From NCBI GenBank assembly GCA_950097015.1, contig CATNEN010000001.1, positions 1,414,001 to 1,478,000 on the forward strand: DNA of 64,000 nucleotides, read 5' to 3'. Of the stretch, positions 1 through 14,800 are shown piece after piece (position 1 is the first letter of the stretch; each line of letters begins with the position of its first letter). The position numbers were made by a program, and so were the translations under genes. Under the pieces are notes generated by a model. That model worked only from the letters and a program-made list of their open reading frames with translations. It was not told the origin of the DNA and ran no database searches. The stretch comes from Macrostomum hystrix (taxonomy: Eukaryota > Platyhelminthes > Macrostomidae).

Positions 1-2893
1 AATAGAATGATTTTGTGCGTGCCTGCTGGAGCCGGCACCCTCTGCATTTCCTTACCTCTCTTTCTCTCGCGTTTTTTGACAAAAAAACTTTGCCTCAGCC
101 AAGCTACAGCGCCCAATGCATTGCATAGCCATGGTCCTATACAATAAATGTATTTTTACAAAGCAGTCCCTGCCTTTCCTGCCTTTCCTCCCTCCCCCTT
201 TTGCTTCTACCACAACATCGCCCCATTTTTTAACCTGATCGCTTCTCCACCACTAACAACATTGCCACCTCCATATTTCCTCCCTTCTGCTGTTTCGCTT
301 TTCTGCTTACTATAAGCAAGCAAGCATAAAAAACACAATGTACAGTTAGAAAATGGTTTTCCCTTTTTGCTTTGGCTAGATTTTCTCAGCGAAACATTCT
401 TTGTAGACGACATGGTCGATACACTCGCATATGATCTATTCGTATATTTTTAGATTATACGATACAATAGAGGGCGTGCGAGTGAAACAATTTTTGTTCA
501 GATCAAAACATCTCGCTGGTTTGCAGATTGATTTGTTCGTCTGCTTTTTTGTTCCTTTCTTGTCGATATTGACCCCACCTTTTTCTGCTTTTTTTCTTTG
601 CAACGTTGCATTTTAGCTATGAAATTCTTCTTCGTTAATTTTATTCGAGCGAAGCCAATCGACCAGTTTAGGCTGGATAAGGAGGAAATTTGTTTTTTTT
701 GCTTGCCTGCCTGAATTTCTTGTAGCTTGTCTTCGCTAGAAAAGAAGCTATTAAACCCCTTAAGCTATTCTATTATCATTTGATGTGGAAGACTTTCAAT
801 GAGAACATTTTGGTTTAGGATGGGAAAGCCTTTCACTATAAAGCAAAGAACTTTCCTCTTTTGTTTTTGTGCACTCTCCTAATTCTTTTCTGCTTAATTG
901 TGAAAGGAGACAGTGTTTTTATACCATTGTAAGATAAAGCCATTCCAAAAATGCGATTCAACGAGTCTTGTGATACTCATCTGTCCAGTTTGTGTACTCG
1001 CTGTGTGATGTTTTGCCTGTATTAGCAATGATTGACTAAAATCTATTGATGCTTTTCTTTTCTGTTTTTCTTTAATCTTGCCTCGTTTCAGGTTCAGATT
1101 TATTTTTCATCCCTATTTTACCTACCATCCCTCGGGCCGACGGCCCACGATGATTCCGCAGCGAGATTGAGGCAAGATATCAGGCTCCGATATTCAAAAA
1201 AGACACACTCTCATTCTTTCTTGAGCCGCTCGTGTCGACTCAACCCTCACGCTGGCGAGTCGTCTGACTGACTGCGACTGCTCCTGTACCCAATCCCAAT
1301 CTCTCTCCTTTTTGCCCACCACAGCCCATCTCGTCATCTAGCAGGGCTCTTGCTCACCATCTGATTTTTTGTTGAAGGGAGAAGGGAGAAAAATCCTCCT
1401 TCAATCTGAGCCGGCTCCCTCCCCTTTCCCCTTTCCTCGTCTCTGTCTTCCTCTTGGCGTTTCCTTTTCTATCTTTCATCTCGCAGCTGGTTTTCACTCG
1501 TGTTTTGCCCCGGCGTGTAGTGTAGCGTTACGAAATCAAATGACTAGCAGGGCGATGTCTCTGTGGGAGCAGCAGTAGTCCCAAAATGTGGCCTTCCTTT
1601 TTTCTATTCCTATTTGCACGAGTAGCCGCATATATTCGCGTGCATTCTCTGCTTCCTTACTTAAGCCTTACTAAATAAAGTTGTCAGCGCGCCCAGAATC
1701 CATCTATAGATCCTCTCCTCTTTTCCTCTCCAACCACTCTCCAATTCCCATCCGGCCCTACTCTTCTCCCACTCTATTTTCATTCCCAATAATCTTGCAG
1801 CCGCGTACACAGCCTCCACTCGGGGCCAATGCCACGGGCACTATATAGTCATACTAGTAGCTCTATAGTAGACCTTTTAAGCCCGCCAGTGTAGATGGGG
1901 CATGAGAGAGGAAAAGGGGAGACTCAAAGGCAACACAGAAAAATGAGGATTGAGATGAGAGACTTGGGTAGCGTAGGCCTTGATGGGGGTTCTAGGCGTT
2001 GCGCCCACCCCAGCTCCATTTCCCTATGGCCTTGCTCGTATTCCCTACGGGGATCCCGTCCTGCCTCTCTCTCTCCCCTAGGCTGTATGGCTGGGGAGCG
2101 ATGAGGAGGAACGACAAATATCGATTTTTTTCTGCCTAACCCAGTTCTCTTCCATCTCCTAACTGAAGTCGCTGTTCTCACTCAAGCCTTAGCTCATCTG
2201 GCTTGCTTAACGTCCTCCACGTTGTACAGTGCCACTGCCACACTTCAATCCCAGTAATCCTGCCTATAGTCCTTTGCATCATTCATGTAGAATATGCCTA
2301 GGTAGAATAGAAATAAATGACGTTTAGAGGCCGTATATGCCGATGAAATCCCAGTTTCCCCAGTGTCGAAAGCTCTCCCCTGCTTGCTCACTTCAGCCTC
2401 CTCATCTCTCCCTCAGGCTCCTTTTTATCAAATTCCCATCTTTCTTCTCTCTCCCCTCCTCATTCTCTTTACTAAAGGCCTATAGTTCCGTTTAGGAGTT
2501 TTTCTGTAGCCGCTAAACCCTGCAGTCTGCGCTATTCCACTAGTATTACTGCCATTATATTATTTTTACTTATTTTCAACTCCATTTTCAGCGAGCACAA
2601 TTAAGCGGCCCTAGCCCCACTTTCTTATTCTCTTTTCTTCGTCAAGCCAATCTCCTAGATTTTTTTCGCTTTTTAAAACCTATAGATGCCGATATGGACT
2701 GACTATGCGTTGCAGTAAGAATGTGCATATATAATAAAGGAAGACTGCAAAATCTTCTGGGACTAGGCGAGAGTCTGAGGCGCTTAATCAGATTAGCTCT
2801 GCTCCGCTAGATCACCCTACTCAACTTCTCAGCGTCCAGCTCAAACTGAATGAACTTTAATTATCGGTTTTATCTATCTTTCTCTAGCCGCAG
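1..2893. other. Upstream region of the Spen-type gene; no coding exon supported
   Basis: This 2.9 kb stretch holds only short scattered open frames with no domain and no convincing splice signals. It is CT-rich in parts (around 1240-1480 and 1690-1790). The hexamer CTATAG recurs (near 1707, 1870, 2265, 2483 and 2680). It should contain the first intron or intron(s), and possibly the 5' UTR and first coding exon, of the gene that becomes readable at 2894, because that exon starts in mid-codon. An AATAAA-like string near 143 could belong to a gene to the left, but nothing supports that further. Confidence 0.4.
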
Positions 2894-5800
2894 GTCCAGA
2901 ATATCCTGAATACATTCACTTTTGCGGCTTTGGGAAGTAGGTTTTTTTGCTGTTACTTTTTTCTAAATCGATATTAAAGTAGATTGCATTGCCGATAATC
3001 TCTTTTTTTTCGCAGCTCTCACAAATCCTGCGGCAAGCGGCGGGATGACTGCAGTCCCATCGCCGCGGCAGCAGCAGACGGGGCTATTGAAGCTGACAAA
3101 AGGTCTAGAACCCTGAAGGTTTGCAACCTGCCAGATCGACTGTCTGGTAAGATTCTAAACAACTTTAATTACCATTATATAAGATTAACGATTACCGATT
3201 CATAGTTTAGATTTTTTAAATTTAACATTTTCTCCTCTCTTTAAAACATTCAGACTCCAGCCTTCAGAGCGGCCTATATCGCGAATTCCGCCGTTTAGGC
3301 CGCATTCTAGGCGTGCAATTGCACGGCGGCTTAATGGAGGATCGCTATGCCACTGTTATGTACAGGCGAGTAGACGATGCTGAACGAGCATTAGAGTCCA
3401 CTAGGGCCGGTAAGCACTATTGCGGCGCTAATTTGAGCGTTAAACGAACAACGGATGCTACTCACGCGACGCAGCAACAGCAACAGCAGCAGCAGCAGCA
3501 GCAACAACTGCAGCAACAGCAGCAGCAACAGTCGACTCAACAAGCTGCTCAAAATGACGATTCCACATCGTCAGTGCAGACGCCATCACCAGACGAGTTT
3601 CATCCCAGGGCGACGCGCACTTTATTTGTTGGCAATCTAGATCCCAAGACTGTTTGGGAGTCGGATCTGCGCGAAGCCTTGTCTCGTTTCGGCAATGTGC
3701 TGGTAAGCTTTTTTAAGTCTTTAAAGACTATCACTAGCCTTCTATCTGCACCTCTACTTTAATTCTCTTATCTTTTCCTGTTCTTATCTAATCACTTCCT
3801 GTTCTTATCTAATCTCTACCTGTTCTTATCTAATCTCTACCTGTTCTTATCTAATATCCACCTGTTCTTATCTAATATCCACCTGTTCTTATCTAATATC
3901 CACCTGTTCTTATCTAATCTCTACCTGTTCTTATCTAATATCCACCTGTTCTTATCTAATCTCTACCTGTTCTTATCTAATATCCACCTGTTCTTATCTA
4001 ATATCCACCTGTTCTTATCTAATCTCTACCTGTTCTTATCTAATATCCACCTGTTCTTATCTAATATCCACCTGTTCTTATCTAATCACTTCCTGTTCTT
4101 ATCTAATATCCACCTGTTCTTATCTAATCACTTCCTGTTCTTATCTAATATCCACCTGTTCTTATCTAATATCCACCTGTTCTTATCTAATCTCTACCTG
4201 TTCTTATCTAATATCCACCTGTTCTTATCTAATCTCTACCTGTTCTTATCTAATATCCACCTGTTCTTATCTAATATCCACCTGTTCTTATCTAATCTCC
4301 ACCTGTTCTAATATAATCTTTACCTGTTCCTATCTAATCTCCACTTGTTAATTTTAAAACTCTACCTGTTCTTTATTAATATTTACCAGGTCTTATTTAA
4401 TATTAACCCGTTCTTATGTTATCTCTACCAGTTCATATGTTATTTAGGTTGCATATTTGTGAATAGAATAGACGGCATGAATTTTTCTACTATATGAGAA
4501 TTCTAAAATTTAATTCTGTATGCAGAACGCGTACTATTATTTTCTGCTAATTTTCTCTCTCTGCCAATTTCCTGTCTTTCCTCTAAATTTTCTTGCTTTT
4601 CTGAGCAAATTTTAGAAATTGGGCGTGTTTCCAGGAGAAGCATTGGTGTAGCAATATGCTGTTCTTGCAAAATTCCAATGAGAATTGCTTTCGCTAGGCT
4701 ATACTCTATATTGCAGGCAAATATGTGTCCAGAGTCAATGCGCTATGTCTTGGAATTAGAGCATAACAAACACGCATGGATGTTAAATAGTTTAATATTA
4801 AGTACAATGCGTTTTTTAATCCGTAAAAAAGAAAGACAGATTTTGTTGCAACATTAAATAACTGCGCATTCCTGACCGACTAGTTTCCAAAAAAATTGCT
4901 TAGCGCAACTTTATTATAGTTGATTGTTTCCGGTTTAGATTAAAAAGTACAAACCGTTTTAGCTTTTACATATATAAAATGAAGCGCTTGTAGTGTACTT
5001 TTCAAATCTTTTTTATTCGTCTCTCTAACTAACTCACTCTCGCTCCCTGCCTTGCATAGTCTATGGGCCACACCCTGTTTTACCGCTTTGGGCCATAGAC
5101 AGTGAGTACAAGAGTTGGCGCTTAACTGGCTTGAAAACAGACTAGAATGAGAAAATTTTGCACTTAAAAAGCATACAAACATAAAACATTGTGTCTAACG
5201 CTACTTTACATTGCCAGGACATTGACATCAAAATTCAAAGCAGCAGCAATACAGGCGGCGGCGCTGGCGGTGGGAATTCCGCCACAGGCGGCAGCAGCTG
5301 CAGCGCCTACGCTTTCGTTCAATTTCCCGATATTAAAAGCGTCGTAGGAGTTTTAAAACGGCCCGATGCTATATCGCTTAAAGGCCAAAAGCCTAAACTC
5401 GGATTCGGCCGCTCGCCGCCAACCGAGTGCCTCTGGTTAGGCAACCTGTCTGAGAAGATCACCGAGTCCACTCTAACCAAGACCTTCTCAGCTCACGGTC
5501 GCGTACGCGATGTCTGCCTAAATTTAAATCGACTACGCGCCCTAGTGTACTTTCATCATTCCGACGAGGCGCAGAAGGCCTTAATGGAGACAAAGAATCG
5601 ACACCTGTGCGGCCGACGATTGCAGGCGGATTTTGCTAGCCAAAAGTGTCAGAAAGATTTCATGGAAGATCTAGATAGAACTGGCGGCAAATGTCGCAAT
5701 TATAAGTAAGTGAGCTTTTGATTTAAGGGAGGTCAAATTGAAGTTCAAGGAATCTTTAATGTAATTTAGATAACTTTCAATATCTAACTGTTCATTTGCC

Positions 5801-8800
5801 AAAATGTATCTCTCATTAAAGCAGAATATTCGAGCAGCTCTACCCGCCTGAATTCGACCGTGGCGGCGTTCACGGCCGAAGCGGCAGCGGTAGCAGCGGC
5901 GGCGGCGCCGGCACTGGCGGTGGCAGCGGCGGCAAAGGCGGCAGTCGCTATCGCGACCCAGTCATTGTAGAAGAATACGTCAAGGCTAATCATAAGCCGT
6001 GGCGGAAATTTCGCGATCGACACCACGACGTCGCTGGCGATCATTTTAGAAGGTGAGAGAAAATTTCAGCTTTTCTAATTTCTCTAAAATTTACGATGCC
6101 GAGGATATATTTCTAAGAAACAAAGCCATTTTTTGTTCCAGTCGACACGACGACTTCAATTCGCCATACTCGGATCACGGCTACGATGATTATTCATCAG
6201 CGCTGGGACGCACTCCGTCATCGAATCGCAGCGGCAGCTCGCGTCGACAACAGCACGGCGGCGGCGGCAGCGGAAACAGTCGCCGGCAACAGCAGTCGCA
6301 CTATAGTCGGCATCAGCAGCCAGTCGCTGCGTCGTCACCTTCGGGTAGTGGAAGTCAAAAATGCGGCGCCGGCGGTCGGCGCGGTGGCAGCGGCTGGCGG
6401 CACTCCAGTCGGTCGCCGAATGCCACCAAATCAACTCGGCACTCGGCTGATTCTTCCACATCGTCAAGTCCCGTTAGGCCAGCTCTGGGCAGCGGCGATC
6501 TGCGCTCTCTACTGGAGCGTAGTAATAGCCGTTTGGCTGCCAGCAACAAGCAGCAGCAGCAGCGGCGAAGAAGCGCCAGCAAAGGATCTTCGACAACGAC
6601 AGCGTCGGCGACTGCGGCCTCTACGCAACCAGCCAGACGCGGGCTGGCTTCGGTAGCAACGCTGGCAGTCTCTGCGGTTTCGTCTTCTTCCGCAACAGCT
6701 ACAACCGCCACTGTGGCTTCCAGCTGTACAGCGGCTCCCTTGTCCACATCTTCCCGCATGGACGGTCTTCACCATCAGCATCATCGGCATCATCAGCGCT
6801 CGCAAAATACCATCGATTCTAATCGTCGCAGACGTCATCGTCATTCTAGCAGCAGTGGCAGCAGCAGCAGCGCCAGCGGTACCGACACCAACACTAGCGA
6901 AGACGAAGAGTCTAATTTGTCCAGCTGCGGCGGTCACGGAGATCACGATGCCCCGATTGTCACTTCGACTAACGCGTCGATTGCATCGATTGTCACTGCC
7001 GCACCTGCCTCTGCCACTTTGGCAGCAGCGTCCGCTACTGCTTCGACATCGGCGTCAGCAACGGCTGCCGCAGCTACTGGCAGCACTCAGGACATGTCGT
7101 TGCGTAAATTGGAGCAGGAGAAGCAGATGCTATTGGCTCAGCTGGCCAATTTAGAGGATGCCCGCTCTGATTTAAGCGACAATTCTTCGGCTATCGGCAG
7201 CGATGCTGAGAATTCTTCTAGTAGAAGACAACAAAAGCAGCAACAGAGGAGGCAAAGAAGGAGCCGAGGTCGCGACTCGAATTCTTCTAAGCATAGTCGC
7301 GATGTCAGGTAAGTCATCATTTTTTACTTTCAAACAGTTATACACTTAAAATGATCCTCTTTTCATTGAGATCACATCATAAGTTCCTTTATTTTGGTTA
7401 GTCTATGGCCAAAATATAAATATTTTGCTTGATTTTTAATTAGCTAATCAATCGAAATGAATATAGCAAATGTGCATGGGCCTATTTGTCTGAGGAAAAA
7501 CTTGTCGATGGACTTATATTAGGACTAGAAAGTAAAATGTTTTTAATATAATTGGGTCGCCTCTTCACGCGAGGCAGTCGAAACAAAGTTTGGCCTGGCC
7601 TTTCCAGGCCAATTTATTTATAGGAAATTGTTTATAGCAATTTAAGGGAATAGTGCGCGAATTTTCTATCCGTCTCCCCGCCCCGTGTGTATCCCTATCC
7701 TAAATTCACTCCAGACTCTTGGCTTTGCCATTTGACGTTTGCCACTTCTATGAAAGTACATTTCCGCTTCAATTTACGACCGGTTTCTTTTTATTTGCAC
7801 AGCTCCCAGCCACAGCAAAAAGAGGCGGCTTCGCGACTAGCCGAGACATCAGCGGTAGCAGCGGCAGCGGAAGCAGTAGCTGGTACATCTGACCAGCCTA
7901 AACATTCAAAGCTACAGCATCAGCATTCAATGCGTTTGCAGCACAGTCCAGTTAGCTCCGATTCAGAGGATGCAAGCCAGAAGCGTCGTCAACGCGACAG
8001 GCGAGATAGTAGCGGCGATTCTAATACAGCTGCCGCCTCCGCATTCTCAGTTGCGTCATCTATCGACGTCGCCATCAAGGAGATCCGGCGCGAGGCGGCC
8101 GCAACGGCAGCAGCAGCGGTGGCGTCAGTCGATGAACAATCTAAGCAGGCAATAGTCAACGGTTGCGGGTCGCCAACTGTTTCTGCCGATTTGCGAGATC
8201 CCCGGCTTAGCTCGCAGCAGCAATCGCCGCTGTCTAGTAAGCAGCAGCCTCAGCCATCCAGTAGCAGTGGGGCAACCAGCGAACCCACCCAGGCAATGCT
8301 TCGACTACTGCACGATTTGGTCTCTCGCAGCCGTTCCGGTGACGTCCTCCCCGGCCAGACTGCTGCCGCGCCGCCTCCGCCGCCGCCGCCGCCACCTCCT
8401 CCTCTGCCTCCGCCGCCTCCGCCTCCTCCATCTCCGCCGACGCAGTCCCTGTCGTCATCCAGATCGCAGCATCACCATCACCATCATCATCACTATCCTC
8501 ATCATCATCATCAGCATCACGCTAATGCTGCGGCGACTACATCGACGCCGGCTGCTGGTCGGCCGCCGTCGCCTGATACGCTGGAGTCGGAGCAGGATCG
8601 CGAATTGGAGGCTAGAATCCGCGCCATCGATGCCAGACTAGCGCCAACTAGATTGCCATCATCCTCCGCCGTGTCGTCTTCGGCAGGCGTCTCTGCTTCC
8701 TCAGCTCCTTCGGCGACATTGACGTCGCTAGCCGTTGCGTCAGCATCTCTGGCGGCGTCAGCGACAGCGGCATCGACATCCTCTTCCTCTTCGTCTGCAT

Positions 8801-11800
8801 CCTCTACAGCCGCAGCAACAACTTTGACATCGGCGAAAATAGCGGCTTCCACTAGCGTTCCGGTGGCGACGCCTCAGCCGACTCCTCCGGCGCAGCCGAC
8901 GCCAACCATTGACTATAGCAAGTTTCGAATTCGCAAGCGCAACGAAACTCTCGCGCCATTGTGCGTCAACGCTGCCGCAGCTACTGCCGCTGCCTCTAGT
9001 GCTCTCTCGACTCCGGGCGGCTCCGTTCCAGCTTCCACCGCCAGCTCTTCGGCGCCGCCCAGCGCTCTGCCCCAGCCGCTGCAGTTGTCCGGCAGTGTCG
9101 CTTCCTCAGCCGTAGCGGCGCCATCGCTAACCGTGCCCGGCGTTGCTTCCGCACAGGCCGCTTCGCCTGCCCTAGTAGCCAGTGCCAGTGCGCCAATAAT
9201 ACAAGACACCAGCGACTTTGTCAAAAGCATGCTAGCTGCCTCATCTAAGCCGTCTGCGTTTGCCCTTGACGCCAGACGACTGGAACAGCAGCAGCAGCTT
9301 CAGCATCAGGTCCCTTTGTCAATCAATGTTGGCGGCTTTGTGTCCTCATCTGGCACAACCTCAACCTCGGCCATTCCTTCCATTCCTTCAACGCCGTCCT
9401 CCGCTGCTATTGCATCGCCTGCTAACTCGATGCCATTCTTTCAACAGCAGCAGCAGCTGCAGCACGTTAGCTGCTGGAGCCCGCAGACGCCATCGCCGTG
9501 TGTACGTTCGATTTTAAAATCGCCTACAACTCCAGCTGCTGCTCCTACTACACCAGCTGCACCATTGCTGGCTTCTGCGGCTGCAACAACAACTACAGTC
9601 ACGCCGCCCTGTTTAAAGTCTCCTCCGCCGCCGCCACCGCAGGCTCCAACTGCTTCAGCGATTGTTGCGTCCGGTGCTAGCAGCAAGACGGCGACGATTA
9701 TTTCGCCGGTGTCAAAATCTACGCCCGGTTCAACGCAGGCTTCAACTAATGCGTACTCGCTCAATCAGAATGTGGCAAAGCGAAAGACGCCAGATCATCA
9801 TCATCAGCAGCATTTGCACACTGCCGATCAGCCTAGCGAAGCCAAGAAGCTCAAATTGAAATCAGAGCGAAGGCCGTCAATCGTTGATGTGCTATTTAAG
9901 CCAGACAACCAACAGCAGCAGCAGCAGCAGCAGCAGCATCACCAAGCATCTGGCAGTGGTCAGTCAACATCAGTGCAATCTTCATCCACCGCGCCATCTG
10001 CGGCCACGACTGCTTCTGCCAAGAAGAAGCATGCTGAACGCAGTAAACAGGAGACTGGTCAGCATCCGGCTGCATCATCAAAGTCCGCGTCTGGCAACGC
10101 CAATAATCATTCAATTGGTGCTGGCAAATCAGCTAAGCTAGTCGATTCTAAGGACAGCAAAGAGCATCGAAAACAGCAGCAGCAGCAGCAGCAGCCTGCG
10201 CCTTCGGTAGCAGTGAAGGCCGAAAAATCTACTGTAAGCGAGCAACAGCAGCAGCAGCAGCGACAGCGTGCCTCTCTATCCTCTTCATCTGAAGAGTCTC
10301 GTCGCGCCGCTAAAGACGCCGCCAGGGCGCGCAAAGAGGAGCGACGTCGGCTACGTCGGGAAGCCAGTGAGGCCGCCGCTGCTGAAGCCGCGGCCGCCTC
10401 CGCTGCAGCGGTAGCAGCAGCCGTAGCAGCCTCCACCGCGGCCGCATCCTCAACGCCCAGGCTGCCAGGCAAAACTGCACGATTGAGCAGCATCGATGAA
10501 GCCTCACTTGGCGCCAGCGCTAAGAAGAAGACTCGCCTAGAGAAGTCTATTTCCGCTGATGCCACCACTGAATCAAATCGGCAGCAGCAGCAGCAGCAAA
10601 AGCCGTCCGCAAGTGTGTCTTCGAAGCGTAAAAAGAATTCGATTGTGTCGTCATCTGATTCTGATTCGGCCGACTGGAAGCCGACAACAGCTCGACAGAA
10701 TTCGGTTAGTAACAGCGTCAATAGTTCCCTAGTCTGGGCTGCCGAGTTCAGCGCAATGTCTCCTTATGAATCGATGTACGACAAAATCAAACGGCGGCAG
10801 GCTGGTCGAGCAACCGACGCTCCAGTTCGATCGGCCAGAGGATCCACTACAGACGCGGCAGCATCGGGCGCTACTGCTGAGCATCGCCGAGGCGGCGGCA
10901 GTTTAAAGAAAGCGAAACGGCTTAATGCGTCCTTAGCCGGTAAATTGACTTCCAAACCGCAGCAGCATCAGCGTGCCGCCAGTGATAGCGATTCAGATTC
11001 CGACGATGGCTCCGGCCGCAGCGACGAAGAAAATGAAGATGAGGCGGAAACTCCTCCGGCAATTGCTGCAGTTTCAACGCCCGCTCGTAGGCAACAGCAG
11101 CAGCGACCAACGCCAAAGAAGTCAACATCCACTGCCACAGTCAGCACTGGAAGCCGTAGCAGTAAGAAAAGTGCTAACCACAGCAGTAGCTCTAGCAGCA
11201 GCAGTAGCGCTAATAGCTCGAGCAGTAATGAGAGCAGAGCCAACTCCAGCAGTAGCGGCAGTGACAGCAGCGATGCTAAGGCTAAAGAGAAACGCGCAGC
11301 ACTACAGGTGCGGTCCTCGCCGCCAGCTGCCGGGAAACGAGCATCTCAATCTACCAAGCCAGCTGTTGCAGTTAAGACTCGGCCTGTAAGCGCAAGCAGC
11401 AGCAGCAGCAGCAGTAGTAGTAGTGACAGCAGTGACAGCGACGACACTAAAACTGCTGCAGATGTTAAACCATCTAAGGTGAAACTGTCTGCTGCGACTG
11501 CTTCCGCCGCGGCCGCCACCGCGTCTTCCGCGATCAAGAAGGAGCGCTCGACAGCCGCTACGGCTAGCAGGCGACCGAATTTTGCTACCTTAACTGGTCG
11601 GCCCTCGCCTGTAAAAACAACACCGCCGCCGCCTCCTGGTTCTTCGCTGACAGCCTCGTCGGCAGCGTCGGCCACTGCGTCGGCTTCGACGATTTCTCGG
11701 GGCAAAGTTCATCAACCCCAGCAGAAACTCTTTACTAGCGGCAACAAAAACAATAACAAAGGCAAGATGTCTGTTGACAGCGTGTTTGGTCAGCTATCGT

Positions 11801-14800
11801 CTGAATCTGACACTGGCGACTTGCACGGTGTTGATGACGAAGATGATGACTTCTTGCCCACGCCAGACGATGTTCGAACGCCATCAACCGTAGAGATGAC
11901 GCACGAGAGCCTGGCGGAGACAATCAGCGAGCCGTCGAGTCCGCTGAGGGTCCGATCTGCCACACGCCTCACGGACATCTTCGCCGAAGCCAAAGCCCAA
12001 TTAGATCCGCGATCTGTCACCGAGAAACAGCAGCCGCAGCAGCAGCAGCAAAAACAATATCAAAAGCAACAGTCGCTCTTTTCCAACTCTTCCGCCGCCT
12101 CCGACAAAGACATTGACGATGACGACGCGTTCATTCCGGCGCCAGATCTGCCACCGATTGAGCGCATCAACACTGACCAGCTCAAGACCTCGGCTAACTT
12201 GAGCGCGCGTCGGCTATTCGGCGAAGTCGATGACGATGACGACGAAGATGACGATGACGGGCCGCCGAATTTGGCCAGCGACTCGTCAGCTGCTGCGACA
12301 AATGCGTCAGGGGTGGCAGCATCTGTTTCGCCTGTCGGTAGCAAACTATCTAAGCCTCCGCTTCTGCCGTCTGCTACTCCTACTGCTGCTCCTGCTCCTG
12401 CTGCTGCTCCTGCTGCTGCTCCTGCTGCTGCTCCTGCTGCTGCTCCTGCTGCTGCTGCTGCTTCAGCTGCCGCGACTGCTGCATCTATTGCCACTGCGGC
12501 GTCCGATCTAGAAGCCACAGCTGCTCATGCTCTAGCTCAGCTGAGTCAGCAGCGTCAGCCACCTCAGCAGCAACATCATCCAGTCGTTGCGCCTGCGCTT
12601 CAGAAGCCGCTGCCGCCTGCGCCGCCGCAGACTCAACCGCACATCTCTCTGACTGGTCCAAGTATGCACCAGCATCAGCATCTGCAGCCGGCACAATTTC
12701 AATTCGCTCCGTCTATCAATGTCATGCCAACGACGACTTCAAGTGCCGCTCGCCACGCTGATCATCAGAATCAACCGCAGCAGCAGCACATTAACCTTCG
12801 GCCGCTCATTCCACCACCGCCGCCTTCAACAGCGTCCACTGTCACCGTGTCCTCATTGCCATCTTCGGCATCTGGCACGGCGACCCTGATTTCAACAGCT
12901 GGCAAAATTGCCCAGCCGCCAGTTGTCACAACCGAGGCGCTGATTTCTATGCATCAGCCGCACGGAGGATCGGCTACTGCTGGAACTCTGTTACCCAAGC
13001 TCACGGTATCCATTGCCGAACAGCTTGCTAAAGATTCGCCAGCCGATTCTATTCAGCGGCAGCAGCAGCAGCACCAGCTTCTTGCCAATCCGACTCATTC
13101 AGGGCCTCCTTCGCTGCCTCCGCTACCACTGCCGCAGCAGCATCAGCAGCAGCAGCAGCAGCAGCAACCGCCGCCACTTACAGCTGCTACTATAAAACTG
13201 AGCCATCCAAATCCACTGATGCGGCCTCGGCTGGAATCGGACACGACTGTCAAACAAGCTGCCAACGCCACCATCGCCCCAGCCTCCGCCTCCGCCGCAG
13301 CTACCACCAAGAGCTGGGAGATGCACCTGGAGAATACCTTCAACGATGTGCTGACGACAACTGCTTCAGCTGTAGTGCCAACTGCTGCAGCTCTACCTGC
13401 ATCGTTGGCGCCTTGCGCTACCAGTGCTGTCGGCGTAACTGTTGCTCTTCAACAGCAACAGCAGCAGCTGCCGGCCTTGTCTCAGCCTCTGCCGGCAAAT
13501 CAGACCCTGCTTCATCCAGCGACAAGTCAGCACCAGCTGCACCAGCTTCAGCATCACCAGCATCATCAGCAGCATCAGGCACATCAGCCAACTATCTGCC
13601 TGACTGGTGGCTTGCTTATCAACAGTGCCAGCTCGATGCCTGCAGCTGCGCCTACTGTAGCGCCATACAATACCGTCAGCGTTGCTCAGCGTCCACCAAA
13701 GCCTGTGCGCAAGCAGCCTCAGCCCATGGAGGCTCTCGCACTGCAGCACATCGACGATATCATCGCCGATGTTTTGGAGGGTCGCGTCGACTTGGAGAAG
13801 TACATGGACAGAGAAAAGTATCGCCATCTGCACATTGAAGAGGCTTCCACGCCAGGACCTTCGCTGCAGCATCCACCGGCTCCTGTATCTGCTGGACCCG
13901 TGCTGTTTAACCAGGGCCCTCTGCCGCCACTGGCGCCTACGCCGCAGCCTCAGCTCCAGCAGCAGCTACAAAAGCCGATGCTAATTGATCAACTGCCGAT
14001 GCATCACCATCAGTCGCATCCTATTCAGCAGCAGCACCAGCAGCAGCATCTGCCAATTCAAACTCAACCTGGTGAAATCATTCTGCAACAGCAGCAGCAG
14101 CCGCAGCCACCAGTGGTGACCATGTGCTCCATGGCTCCACCTGTTATGCCAACACTGACAGACGTCTCTGCTGCAGCTACTATCGTTCAGCAGCCGCATC
14201 AGCCGATGATGCCACAGCAGCTTGGCGCGGCAGATCCAGCGGCGGCTGCGGCAGCTGCAGCCGCGGCAGCCTACAATCATCAGCAGCATCTGCATCAGCA
14301 TCAACAACAACAGCAACAGCAGCAACAACAACAGCAACAGCATCAACTACAAGCGGCCTTCTACATGCAGTACTTCAATCAGTATCACCATCCGGATTTG
14401 CTTTATCATCCTCACCATCATCCGGCTGCTGCAGCCGCTTACGCCGCTGCTGCTGCCTACCCTCAGCTGCAGCTGTTGCCCCCGAATGCGGCAACTCAGC
14501 AGCAGCAGCAACAGCAGCCGCCAGTGCCGCCGCCAACGCCACAACAACAGCAACAGCCCGTTGGCCAACCGCCTTCGGTCAGTCACCATCATGTTCAGCA
14601 TCATCTTCATCACCAGCAGCAGCCGCCTCTGCCGCCAACGCCTCAGCAGCAGCAGCCGCCGCCGCAGCCGCCGCAGCAACAGCAGCAGCAGCAGCAGCCG
14701 CCAGCCGCGCAATCCTCCCAACTCGAAGGACTACTGCGTCGTTATCCGGTTCGTTGGCAGGGCAAGATGGCGTTGAAAAACGACGAGGCGGGCGTACAGA

